A DNA stretch of 64,000 nt, taken from Hyphomonadaceae bacterium UBA1849 (GTDB lineage: Bacteria > Pseudomonadota > Alphaproteobacteria > Caulobacterales > Hyphomonadaceae). Location: positions 124,001-188,000 of the forward strand of contig DDIN01000002.1 of NCBI GenBank assembly GCA_002338565.1. Reading direction: 5' to 3'. The position numbers were made by a program, and so were the translations under genes. Below, piece by piece: positions 24,645 to 32,349 of this stretch. Positions within the stretch are counted from its first letter, which is position 1. Every line of letters begins with the position of its first letter. Under the pieces are notes generated by a model. It was given only the letters and a program-made list of their open reading frames with translations. It did no database searches and was not told where the DNA came from.

Positions 24645-25814
24645 TCAGATCGCGGTAAGGATATCGGCCGCCGCGGCGTGGCACTTGTCGATCTCATGAT
24701 CGAGGCCGACGCAAATGCGCGTCCATTGCGGCAGGTCCGTCCAGCGATTGCCAACAACGCGTACGCCGCGGTCGAGCATCTGGCTGGCAAACGCAGCATT
24801 GCTCATGCCGGTATCCATATAGATGAAGCTGCCTTGCGGGCTTGGTGCAATCGGGCGACCAAGGTCTGCAGCCATAGCGATAAGGCGGTCGCGACCGGCT
24901 TTGGTTTTGGCGCGCATATCTTCGAAATAGGCTGTGTCCAGAAGTGACGCTTTAGCCGCGACAAGGCCGAGATGGTTCACGCTGGACAGATGACCATAGC
25001 CACGCCATTCCATCGCCATGTCCGCAGGCATGAGCGCGTAGCCGATACGCTGACCAGCCATGGCATAGATTTTTGAGAAGGTGCGGGCGACGATGACCGG
25101 ACGGCCCATCTGAACATATTTCGTCATCACGCCAGCTGGATAGTCTTCAGACATGTCCAGATAGGCTTCGTCGATGAAGACGGGGATGCCTTGCGCGGAC
25201 ACTGAATCAACGAATGCGTCCAGCACGACCGGATCAATCGTGCGGCCCGTCGGGTTGTTCGGGTTGCATAGATAGACTGCCATACCCGGCGCAACCTGTG
25301 CTTCGATCGCAGCCATGTCATAGCCGAGGTCTGCGTCGAGCGGCGTATAAATGACATTCGTACCATAGGCTTCTGCCACGCGTGGCACGCCTTCATAGGT
25401 AACAGCGGAGGTCAGGACCGTTTTGTCATTCATGGTGGCCCATTGTGAATAGGCAGCGAGCAGCGGCGTTGACCCGTTGGTGATCAGAACCTGATCAGGT
25501 GACACTCCTTCGCGCTCTGCGATCATCTCGCCGAATTCCTGAAGAAGCGGGCCAGAGTAGCGGTAGATATTGCCGACTTCCGCGCGCATGGCTTCGATGG
25601 CCATCGGTGACGGGCCGAACGGATTTTCGTTCGAAGACATGATGGCCAATGCGTCCGGATCGGGCGCGACAACGGCTGCGGTTTCAGTATCGGCAGTGGC
25701 CTGTGAGCAGCCCGAGAGCAGACCAATGCCCGCTGCGCCCGCGCCAATGCCGGCCATTTTGAGCCATGAGCGGCGTGATATGCCGTTCAGAATTTCTGTG
25801 TTGATATCTGACAT
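24645..25814 (-). CDS. Exported HisC-like PLP aminotransferase
   Basis: A 389-residue fold-type I PLP enzyme related to histidinol-phosphate aminotransferase. The core has SSNENPFGPSPMAIEAM, LCNPNNPTGR, the aspartate-containing VFIDEAYLDMSE and the PLP lysine in ARTFSKIYAMAGQRIGYAL. Unusually it has an N-terminal twin-arginine signal, SRRSWLKMAGIGAGAAGIG, ending in a lipobox-like LLSGC (Cys35). So a folded, cofactor-loaded aminotransferase would be exported and perhaps lipid-anchored. Substrate unknown; histidine synthesis is unlikely outside the cytoplasm. Monocistronic, with its own terminator. Confidence 0.88.
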   Translation of the reverse strand: MSDINTEILNGISRRSWLKMAGIGAGAAGIGLLSGCSQATADTETAAVVAPDPDALAIMSSNENPFGPSPMAIEAMRAEVGNIYRYSGPLLQEFGEMIAEREGVSPDQVLITNGSTPLLAAYSQWATMNDKTVLTSAVTYEGVPRVAEAYGTNVIYTPLDADLGYDMAAIEAQVAPGMAVYLCNPNNPTGRTIDPVVLDAFVDSVSAQGIPVFIDEAYLDMSEDYPAGVMTKYVQMGRPVIVARTFSKIYAMAGQRIGYALMPADMAMEWRGYGHLSSVNHLGLVAAKASLLDTAYFEDMRAKTKAGRDRLIAMAADLGRPIAPSPQGSFIYMDTGMSNAAFASQMLDRGVRVVGNRWTDLPQWTRICVGLDHEIDKCHAAAADILTAI

Positions 25815-26118
25815 GATGCTTCCCTGCGAGTAGTTGCGCGGGCGACGATCAAGCTAAAAAAAGAAATGTCCCGCGGCTTGAACTGAAGTCGGCGACGAAA
25901 CCTGCTGCAGCGCAACACGTTTGGCGTGTTTAAGGGAAAGTGTGCCGCTATTTCTTTCATCACAAAAAGATTGTGCCTAATGTTCAGGCTATACGGGCAG
26001 CGTGTCTCGCGAGACCACGCCATGGCGGGCATTGCATGCGTTGCTGCGCCGCTAAGATCAGGCCTTGTAACCGCACGCGCTTGCGGCTAGCTTCCGCGCG
26101 AATTTCTCAGAGGCTCAG
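25815..26118. other. Intergenic region upstream of glyQ
   Basis: A 304-base divergent region. It contains a perfect 12-bp palindrome GTCTCGCGAGAC (26004-26015) and a short hairpin CCGCA-N6-TGCGG just ahead of glyQ. No ORF, tRNA or T-box-like structure is seen. Ribosome-binding site of glyQ: AGAGGCTC. Confidence 0.4.
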
Positions 26119-27015
26119 ATGGCAATCGTAACCGCAGACAAACCGAAATCCTTTCAGGACATCATTCTCACGCTTCAGGCATACTGGGCGGAGAAAGGTT
26201 GCGCCATTCTGCAGCCTTACGACATGGAAGTTGGTGCGGGCACGCTGCATCCTGGTACGGTTCTGCGCGCGCTTGGCCCGAAGAACTGGAATGCGGCTTA
26301 TGTGCAGCCATCGCGCCGTCCGGCAGATGCGCGCTATGGTGAAAATCCGAACCGTCTTGGCCATTACTACCAGTTTCAGGTCATTCTGAAGCCGAACCCG
26401 ATCAATATTCAGGATCTCTATCTTGAGAGCCTTTATGCAATTGGTATCGACCCTGAAATCCACGATATCCGCTTTGTTGAGGATGACTGGGAGAACCCGA
26501 CAGTTGGTGCATGGGGCCTTGGCTGGGAAGTCTGGTGTGATGGTATGGAAGTCAGCCAGTTTACATATTTCCAGCAGGTAGGTGGCCTTGATGTGCGCCC
26601 GGTCTCCGGTGAGCTGACTTACGGTCTTGAGCGCCTCGCAATGTATGTGTTCGGCGTCGACAATGTGTACGAACTGCCATTCAACGATCCGGACAGCCCG
26701 AACCCGCTTTCTTATGGCGACGTGTTCCTCGAGAATGAGAAGCAGCAGTCCGCGTTCAACTTCGAGCATTCCAATGTCGACATGTTGAAGCGCTGGTTCG
26801 CTGATTGCGAGATGCAGTCCAACGCGCTGCGTGAAGCGGGCAAGCCTCTGCCAGCCTATGACTATGCGCTGAAGGCGTCTCACACGTTCAATCTGATTGA
26901 TGCGCGCGGCGCGATCTCTCCGACCGAGCGTCAGGCTTTCATTGCGCGTGTGCGTGACCTTGCACGCGGCGCAGCTGAACTCTGGGCGAAGCAGGAAGAA
27001 GAGCGCGCGGCTTAA
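26119..27015 (+). CDS. glyQ: Glycyl-tRNA synthetase alpha subunit
   Basis: A 298-residue catalytic subunit of the bacterial alpha2beta2 glycyl-tRNA synthetase. Class II features: FQDIILTLQAYWAEKGCAILQPYD, motif 2 region PSRRPADARYGENPNRLGHYYQFQV, and motif 3 around GELTYGLERLAMYVF. It activates glycine and charges tRNA(Gly) together with the beta subunit. Length is normal. The partner gene glyS is not adjacent but 5.3 kb downstream on the same strand, behind glyS-unrelated genes on both strands. Confidence 0.98.
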   Translation: MAIVTADKPKSFQDIILTLQAYWAEKGCAILQPYDMEVGAGTLHPGTVLRALGPKNWNAAYVQPSRRPADARYGENPNRLGHYYQFQVILKPNPINIQDLYLESLYAIGIDPEIHDIRFVEDDWENPTVGAWGLGWEVWCDGMEVSQFTYFQQVGGLDVRPVSGELTYGLERLAMYVFGVDNVYELPFNDPDSPNPLSYGDVFLENEKQQSAFNFEHSNVDMLKRWFADCEMQSNALREAGKPLPAYDYALKASHTFNLIDARGAISPTERQAFIARVRDLARGAAELWAKQEEERAA

Positions 27016-27071
27016 ACGCACGCACGTCTTTCAGCGCTCACATCGCGAACTCCGGCAGAAGGATACGCCCC

Positions 27072-27425
27072 GTGTCTGACCCAAAAGACGTGCTTTTCAT
27101 TCTACAGACCGACTATGCCGATCCCGCGCATGGCGGCGATATCTTTTATTGCGAGCATTGCGTCTTGTTGGAAGGCGTTATGTCTGCCTTTCCAGAGCTG
27201 GCAGAGAAGATCGAAGTGCGCCGCTTGAAGTGGCCCCGGCCGCGCAAGGGCGTTGTAGATTTGCTAGGCGAGGATAATCAGAACCTTCCTGCGTTGGTGC
27301 TCTATGGCGATATCGAAGACGGTCTGCCGGTGAAAGAAGCCAATGGCCTTCACTTTGTGAATGATAAGGATGATCTGCTTGAGGTGATGGCGCAGCGCTA
27401 CGGTATTTCGCGGCCACATCCTTAA
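27072..27425 (+). CDS. DUF3088 domain-containing protein
   Basis: A 117-residue protein of the DUF3088 family. It starts at a GTG (27072) and contains DVLFILQTDYADPAHGGDIFYCEHCVLLEG, in which the C-x2-C after a beta strand resembles a thioredoxin/glutaredoxin-like site, then NLPALVLYGDI with a possible cis-Pro strand. Function unknown. It lies 56 bases after glyQ and 23 before the methyltransferase; the three may be co-transcribed. Confidence 0.82.
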   Translation: MSDPKDVLFILQTDYADPAHGGDIFYCEHCVLLEGVMSAFPELAEKIEVRRLKWPRPRKGVVDLLGEDNQNLPALVLYGDIEDGLPVKEANGLHFVNDKDDLLEVMAQRYGISRPHP

Positions 27426-27448
27426 GCTTATAAGGTTCGGGGGAGCTC

Positions 27449-28174
27449 ATGTCAGACAATGCACCGATCGCGCTTGCGGCCTATGATGCTCTGGCCGAGC
27501 GCTATGCTGCGATCGCCGAAACCAAAGCGGAGAACGGCTATAACGAGCATCCTGCAATTCGGAATGTCATTGGTGACGTCGAAGGGCTTCACATTCTCGA
27601 TGCCGGTTGCGGACCGGGCTTTCTGAGCCGCGACCTGCTCGATAAGGGCGCGGCCAGCGCCGCGGCGTTTGATGTCAGTCCGAATATGGTGGAAATCGCA
27701 AAGCGCGCGACAGCGGGTAGGGCGAACTGCTTCGTCGCTGATCTCGCACAGCCGCTCACCAATCTTGAAGATCAAAGCTTTGATCTCGTCGTCTCATCGC
27801 TGGCGATTGATTATGTGCGTGACTGGTCGGTCCCGCTCTTCGAGTTTGCACGGCTATTAAAGCCGCAAGGACGTCTGGTGATGACGGTGCAGCACCCGAT
27901 GGCCGCTTACGAATGGTATCAGCCGCCGAGTGCGTTCGGGGTTCACCTGTGTAGCGCTATCTGGAAAGGGTTTGGCGGCGAACCTGTCGAAGTGCATGAT
28001 TATTATCGTTCATTCGACGAGATCGTGAACCCGATCCTGTCTGCCGGTTTTCAACTGCGCGGAATTCATGAGACAAAGCCTTCAGAGGAACTGAAAGCGC
28101 TCAACCCGCGTAAATATGAGCAGAATAGCCGCTTCCCGACCTTTATGGTTCTGGACGCCGTTTTACCTGATTGA
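27449..28174 (+). CDS. Class I SAM-dependent methyltransferase
   Basis: A 241-residue methyltransferase of the ubiE/Methyltransf_11 type. Motif I is LHILDAGCGPGFLSRDLL, the acidic motif II FDVSPNMVEIAKRA, and motif post-I SFDLVVSSLAIDYVRDW; the C-terminal part has GRLVMTVQHPMAAY. A short N-terminal helix AYDALAERYAAIAE is usual in the group. The substrate (small molecule) cannot be told. It lies in the row glyQ-DUF3088-this gene-arfB. Confidence 0.85.
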   Translation: MSDNAPIALAAYDALAERYAAIAETKAENGYNEHPAIRNVIGDVEGLHILDAGCGPGFLSRDLLDKGAASAAAFDVSPNMVEIAKRATAGRANCFVADLAQPLTNLEDQSFDLVVSSLAIDYVRDWSVPLFEFARLLKPQGRLVMTVQHPMAAYEWYQPPSAFGVHLCSAIWKGFGGEPVEVHDYYRSFDEIVNPILSAGFQLRGIHETKPSEELKALNPRKYEQNSRFPTFMVLDAVLPD

Positions 28175-28192
28175 ACCGGAAGCTGACCTAAT

Positions 28193-28618
28193 ATGCTGCG
28201 TATCAATAACGACATATCCATTCAGGACTGGGAGATGACCGAGCAATTCGTTCGCGCTTCCGGCGCCGGTGGGCAGCATGTGAACAAGGTGTCGTCTGCG
28301 GTGGAGTTGCGTTTTGAAGCTGCCTCCAGCCCGTCAATGCCAGAGCCGGTGAAGCGTCGTCTGAAGCGCGTGGCCGGTCGCAAATGGACGCTGGATGGCG
28401 CAATCATCATTCAGGTTCAGGACACGCGCAGCCAGGCGCGCAATCGCGAGATTGCCCGCGAGCGTCTGAAAGAAATGATCGAGCAGGCGCTTGTCGTTCC
28501 GAAAAAGCGGATCGCGACACGGCCGTCCAAAGGCGCCATCCGTCGCCGCATTCAGGCGAAGAAGCAGCGCGGTGAAGTGAAGTCGCTTCGTGGAAAAGTC
28601 ACGCCCGGCGAGGAGTGA
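28193..28618 (+). CDS. arfB: Alternative ribosome-rescue factor ArfB
   Basis: A 141-residue peptidyl-tRNA hydrolase that rescues stalled ribosomes. The catalytic GGQ motif is at residues 26-28 in RASGAGGQHVNKVSSAVELR, and the basic C-terminal tail (KKRIATRPSKGAIRRRIQAKK) is the part that enters the empty mRNA channel. Length and motifs are complete. 18 bases after the methyltransferase gene. Confidence 0.95.
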   Translation: MLRINNDISIQDWEMTEQFVRASGAGGQHVNKVSSAVELRFEAASSPSMPEPVKRRLKRVAGRKWTLDGAIIIQVQDTRSQARNREIARERLKEMIEQALVVPKKRIATRPSKGAIRRRIQAKKQRGEVKSLRGKVTPGEE

Positions 28619-28714
28619 TCTGAAGCTGAACGCCAGCCCGTTCAAATCGTTGCGGTGCGTTCAGACGGGTTCAGGCATGTTCGCCTCATCACTGAACACA
28701 GGATGGAGCCCTAA

Positions 28715-29401
28715 ATGCTCAAAAAGTTTCTGACCACTACCTTTCTGATTGGCGCACTTGCCGTTTCCTCCGTCAGCATGGCATCGACGGCCCACGCACA
28801 GGATGCGTCCGCAAATGCCCGCTACCTCGCTGGTGAGTTTGAGCGCCGTCATGATGCGAATGTCGGACTTGCGGCTGATATCGCGCGTATCGCAATGGTC
28901 GCTGAATACCCCGGCATCGTCGTTAGCGACATCATGATGAGCGAGCAGATGACTATGGAAGATCGCGAGCAGTTTCTCGAGCTGGTCGATCCGTTCTTTG
29001 CCTTTGCTGCAGCTCAGGCTGCAACTGAACTGAAGGCGCACGTTGACCGCGTCGGTTGGGACGGCATCGCCGAAGCCGGCCCTGTGACCATGTCGATTGC
29101 GTTCGACATTGTATCGAACCTGCGCGATCTGGATTTCCAGCGAAGCACGCTGTCCGTCTTTGAGCCATACGCGGAGCGCGAGGATATCAACGCGTATGTG
29201 TTCGTCATGTTCTATGACGATGTCATGGCTGCAAATGGTGAGGCCCAAAAATGGGGTACGGCAGGCCAGTGTGAAAATGGCCAGTGGGCGCCCGCCACCA
29301 TTCAGGACCGTGCGAATGTCGATGCGCGCCGGGAAGCCGTCGGCATGATGACACTCGCAGAGTCAATTGAAGTCGAAAATCAGTATTGCGGCACAGAGTA
29401 A
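28715..29401 (+). CDS. Secreted DUF6624-like protein
   Basis: A 228-residue exported protein. The signal peptide ends near residue 28 (STAHAQD). The mature part is helical with LAADIARIAMVAEYPGIV, and its C-terminal portion, DDVMAANGEAQKWGTAGQ plus TIQDRANVDARREAVGM, resembles the end of DUF6624 domains (which have a G-x2-Q-x-YGTQ motif). Two cysteines in the C-terminal part (in GQCENG and QYCGTE) could pair. Function unknown. Convergent with the PQQ dehydrogenase, sharing a terminator. Confidence 0.7.
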   Translation: MLKKFLTTTFLIGALAVSSVSMASTAHAQDASANARYLAGEFERRHDANVGLAADIARIAMVAEYPGIVVSDIMMSEQMTMEDREQFLELVDPFFAFAAAQAATELKAHVDRVGWDGIAEAGPVTMSIAFDIVSNLRDLDFQRSTLSVFEPYAEREDINAYVFVMFYDDVMAANGEAQKWGTAGQCENGQWAPATIQDRANVDARREAVGMMTLAESIEVENQYCGTE

Positions 29402-29407
29402 ACGATA

Positions 29408-29440
29408 CGGCAGAAAGCGCGACCGGAGCGCTTTCTGCCG
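29408..29440. terminator. Shared convergent terminator
   Basis: A perfect 13-bp stem CGGCAGAAAGCGC (29408-29420) with GCGCTTTCTGCCG (29428-29440) and a seven-base loop, between the stop of the DUF6624-like gene (29401) and the stop of the PQQ dehydrogenase (29449). No strong T run on either side; symmetric and placed to serve both. Confidence 0.75.
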
Positions 29441-29448
29441 AAATCCTG

Positions 29449-31359
29449 CTATTCGCCATCAGTCGGCGTTAGCGCAATTAGTGCATTGCCGGTATTTTGT
29501 CCGAAGCGTGCATAGCCAGAGCCTGTAACGATCATGCCGTGCGCTGCAGAAATGGCATGGCTATCAATCGACCCACCCTGAACTGGAAGCCCGTTGATTG
29601 AGGTGAGAGGGGCAGTCGTGTCGATCTCATTCAGAACGTCACCCGTCTCGATATCGAAGGCAAAAAGCTTCCCATCCAGAGTGCCTGCAATCACCGAGCT
29701 ACCTACGATGAGCGGCGTCGCCGAAAAGCCGAACAGGCTCTCGCAACGGACCAGTCGTTCCCCGCGCCCGTCATCGCAGTCGGCCTCAGCGCTATGCTCC
29801 CAGAGCGGTGTGCCATCGCTGACATTGAAAGCGAATACACCCGGACGAGGCGTTGGAGCGCCGGGGCGCACAGGGTCATTGATCGTCAGGATCACCGTCT
29901 CGCCATCGGTTGCAATGCCCCAGTGATTACCGCCAAGCGCCGTGCCCTGACCAATGCGTTGCGCCCATTCGAGCGTGCCATCATCTGCGCGGAGCGCCCA
30001 TAAATGGCCGGACTTCTGGCCCGCCAGCACCAGATCAACGCTTTCGCCGTCGATCTCGGAGGTAACGATTACTGCGGCGCCGCCGAAGTCGAAATCGCGG
30101 CCGATATTATACTCATCCCAGTGCCATGGGCAGTTCGGGCCGGAGGTTTCATCTGTGCCTCGGCAGTGGGCGTTCCATGCATCGCCCACCATGGCCTGAA
30201 ACAGCCAGGCCGGTTCACCTGTATCGAGGTCCAGCGCGATGATCGCATCAGATGTATTGGTCGCGGGAAGAGAGGTATTCTCACCGGTTGTGACGAGTAC
30301 GCGGTTGCGCGTAACATCGACTGTCGGCTGGGACCAGATCGGCGCGCCGGACGGGCCTTGCTGCGGCTGGCCAAGATCATTGAAGAGACCGTTCGGCGAG
30401 GACTCTTCCATAGTGTGGTATTCCCAGAGATGGGAGCCGTCTTCCGCGTTCAGAACAACCAGAGCGCCATGGCCGGTGCAGCAGCTTTCGACGTTCGGAA
30501 ACACGCCGGACGCTGAGATTGGCACGAGCACTTTATCTTCGTGCAGAATGACTCCTGGGCGAATATCGCCGCCATCACCGCGCAGCGGCTGGCCGTCTGC
30601 CTGCCAGATCAGCTCTCCGGTTTCGGCATTCACAACGTGGATCATGCGTTCATTCTCGACGAACAGGATCGCCTTTTGATCGCCGATTTCGCCATAGGTG
30701 AGGGGAGAGCGCGTCTGTTCGCCGAAACGGTACGTCCACCTTACGCAGCCCGTGTCCTGTTCGAGCGCAGATAGGTTTCCGCCGCCAGCATAAAATAACG
30801 TGTCACCGACATTGGCCGTGGCCACGCTCATCTGAAAGCCATCCGGCTCGCCAATCACCCAGTCGATCTCAAGATTGCGAATATCGTCTTGTGAGAGGCC
30901 CGACGCCTGTTCGGAGATATAACGCCAGCCTTCCGTGTTCACGCCGAACGTTTTCCATGTTTCGGGGCCGGTCAGGTCAACCGTGCGATTGTCCGCAGCG
31001 CACATGAACGTGTCTGTCCATGCCGACTGATCCTGTTCGGCGGCTTGTCCTGAGACAAGGTAATCAATCAAGTCGCTCGTCTCGTCTGCGGTGAGAGATG
31101 CGGCCATCGGGGCCATAAGGCCATTCTCTCCCAGTGCCGCTTCAATTTGTTGGCGGGGTAGATTGACCAGCTGGTCGAAAGGAATGGCGCGTTCGTCAGC
31201 TGCGTTTTCATGGCAGGCCTGACAAAAGTTTTCATAGACGGCGCGGCCGGGCAGAGCGTCATCGGGTGCGTCGCTGTCTGTTTGCGCTGCAGCCGGAAAT
31301 CCCGTCAACACGAAAACAGCAGATGCCAGCAGGCTCTGCTTCACAAATGATTGCCTCAT
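29449..31359 (-). CDS. Quinohemoprotein (PVA dehydrogenase-like): cytochrome c + PQQ propeller
   Basis: A 636-residue periplasmic oxidoreductase. Signal peptide to about residue 25 (FPAAAQ), then a cytochrome c domain with the heme site C46-Q-A-C49-H50 and a distal-Met region GLMAPMAASLT, then a PQQ-binding beta-propeller from about residue 130 to the end with repeated A/W-x2-DxxTG-x-W blades (ALDLDTGEPAWLFQ, AFDIETGDVLNE). Heme first and propeller second, plus NCPWHWDEYNIGRDFDFG, recalls polyvinyl-alcohol dehydrogenase rather than methanol dehydrogenase. Start chosen at 31359: GGGAGGACATT precedes it and it gives the signal peptide. It sits alone between glyQ and glyS. Confidence 0.85.
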   Translation of the reverse strand: MRQSFVKQSLLASAVFVLTGFPAAAQTDSDAPDDALPGRAVYENFCQACHENAADERAIPFDQLVNLPRQQIEAALGENGLMAPMAASLTADETSDLIDYLVSGQAAEQDQSAWTDTFMCAADNRTVDLTGPETWKTFGVNTEGWRYISEQASGLSQDDIRNLEIDWVIGEPDGFQMSVATANVGDTLFYAGGGNLSALEQDTGCVRWTYRFGEQTRSPLTYGEIGDQKAILFVENERMIHVVNAETGELIWQADGQPLRGDGGDIRPGVILHEDKVLVPISASGVFPNVESCCTGHGALVVLNAEDGSHLWEYHTMEESSPNGLFNDLGQPQQGPSGAPIWSQPTVDVTRNRVLVTTGENTSLPATNTSDAIIALDLDTGEPAWLFQAMVGDAWNAHCRGTDETSGPNCPWHWDEYNIGRDFDFGGAAVIVTSEIDGESVDLVLAGQKSGHLWALRADDGTLEWAQRIGQGTALGGNHWGIATDGETVILTINDPVRPGAPTPRPGVFAFNVSDGTPLWEHSAEADCDDGRGERLVRCESLFGFSATPLIVGSSVIAGTLDGKLFAFDIETGDVLNEIDTTAPLTSINGLPVQGGSIDSHAISAAHGMIVTGSGYARFGQNTGNALIALTPTDGE

Positions 31360-31547
31360 AATGTCCTCCCGATGGACGCGCTTATTCTTTCGCGTTTTGT
31401 AGCAGACTACATTGAACTGCGGAGAGGGAAAGGCCTGTTTGGCGTGTTTACAAAAATGAGAACTCGGAGCGTCCTTTTGGTCGCACTTCCGCCGATGCAA
31501 ATAATAGCCATATATTTTATATGGATAAGCTGACCGGAGGAAATCAG

Positions 31548-31925
31548 ATGCAGCTCAAACAGATTGTTCTCAGACTAGCTCGTAATCCGGGTTTTCCGGA
31601 AGGAGACCGTGATCAGGGTTATGTCATCGTGGCACCGCTCAACAATGACGCGAAGCTGGATGTCGATGCCTGGCGCGATGTGAAGAAGCATTGCACGGTG
31701 AAGCGGTTCCACCCTGATGATGCGCTGGCCGCCGATGGGCTTCTCACCCATCGTGGCAGTCATTGGCATTTTCACTATGACGAAGAGGACGAAGGGCCTG
31801 ACGAGCCGCTTTATAAGCTGGCCGACCATCAGATACTTCACGGGTCTTACGTCACCATCGCGCACGGCGATGACGCGGAGCCGCTGACCTATCAGGTCGA
31901 TGACATTCGCAATATCGAGGTCTAG
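31548..31925 (+). CDS. Conserved-looking protein of unknown function
   Basis: A 125-residue cytoplasmic protein. The ATG at 31548 is preceded by a strong GGAGGAAATCAG; an earlier in-frame ATG at 31521 lacks one. It begins MQLKQIVLRLARNPGFPEGD and continues with strands (GYVIVAPLN), a His-rich patch GSHWHFHYDEEDEGPDEPLY and HGSYVTIAHGDDAEPLTYQV. The His/Asp patch could bind a metal, which is a guess. I do not recognise a named family. It faces the DESFPASDPP gene across a symmetrical terminator. Confidence 0.7.
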   Translation: MQLKQIVLRLARNPGFPEGDRDQGYVIVAPLNNDAKLDVDAWRDVKKHCTVKRFHPDDALAADGLLTHRGSHWHFHYDEEDEGPDEPLYKLADHQILHGSYVTIAHGDDAEPLTYQVDDIRNIEV

Positions 31926-31939
31926 GCCTCATACGAATT

Positions 31940-31961
31940 CAGCCGGGATGTATCCCGGCTG
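31940..31961. terminator. Bidirectional terminator
   Basis: Perfect 9-bp stem CAGCCGGGA (31940-31948) with TCCCGGCTG (31953-31961), TGTA loop. It lies between the stops of the + gene ending at 31925 and the - gene ending at 31971, with T-rich sequence on the + side. Confidence 0.75.
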
Positions 31962-31970
31962 AGTTTCGAT

Positions 31971-32132
31971 TTAATAGTTGGCTGGCGGGTCGCTCGCAGG
32001 GAAGGATTCATCGCCTTCCTCGTCTACGATATCCCACGTTTTCTTCGGATCTTTGAGCTTGTCATCATCAGACGGCTCGATCTCGTGTTTGTCGTCCTTC
32101 TCGGACGTGTTGAGGCTCTGCTGTTCCATCAT
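31971..32132 (-). CDS. Small acidic protein with DESFPASDPP motif
   Basis: A 53-residue highly charged protein. The start is one of two adjacent ATGs (32132 or 32129) directly after CAGGAGGAC, a strong ribosome-binding site. The first half is Asp/Glu/Lys-rich and probably disordered; the end reads WDIVDEEGDESFPASDPPAN. The DESFPASDPP ending is a recurring motif of tiny alphaproteobacterial proteins with no known role. It has no hydrophobic segment. It lies upstream of and divergent from glyS. Confidence 0.7.
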   Translation of the reverse strand: MMEQQSLNTSEKDDKHEIEPSDDDKLKDPKKTWDIVDEEGDESFPASDPPANY

Positions 32133-32349
32133 GTCCTCCTGAACAAATTGGAATGTTTGGTCCCTAAACAACGCAACACCCCCGGACTCAGTTTCAAGAA
32201 ATCCAAAAAAATTGTCCGTTTCCGGCAAAAAATACCGTACGTATTTGTCACAGTGTGCGCTTTCATGGCACATGCTCCATTCTATGCATTGCATTTCTCT
32301 CTTGAGGCGCTAATCCGAGTGCAAATCCATCCAGCTGAAACGTGTTTCT

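Noticed and set aside
26107..27021. 304-codon minus-strand frame opposite glyQ
   Set aside because: Antisense to the complete, conserved glyQ; no start signal.
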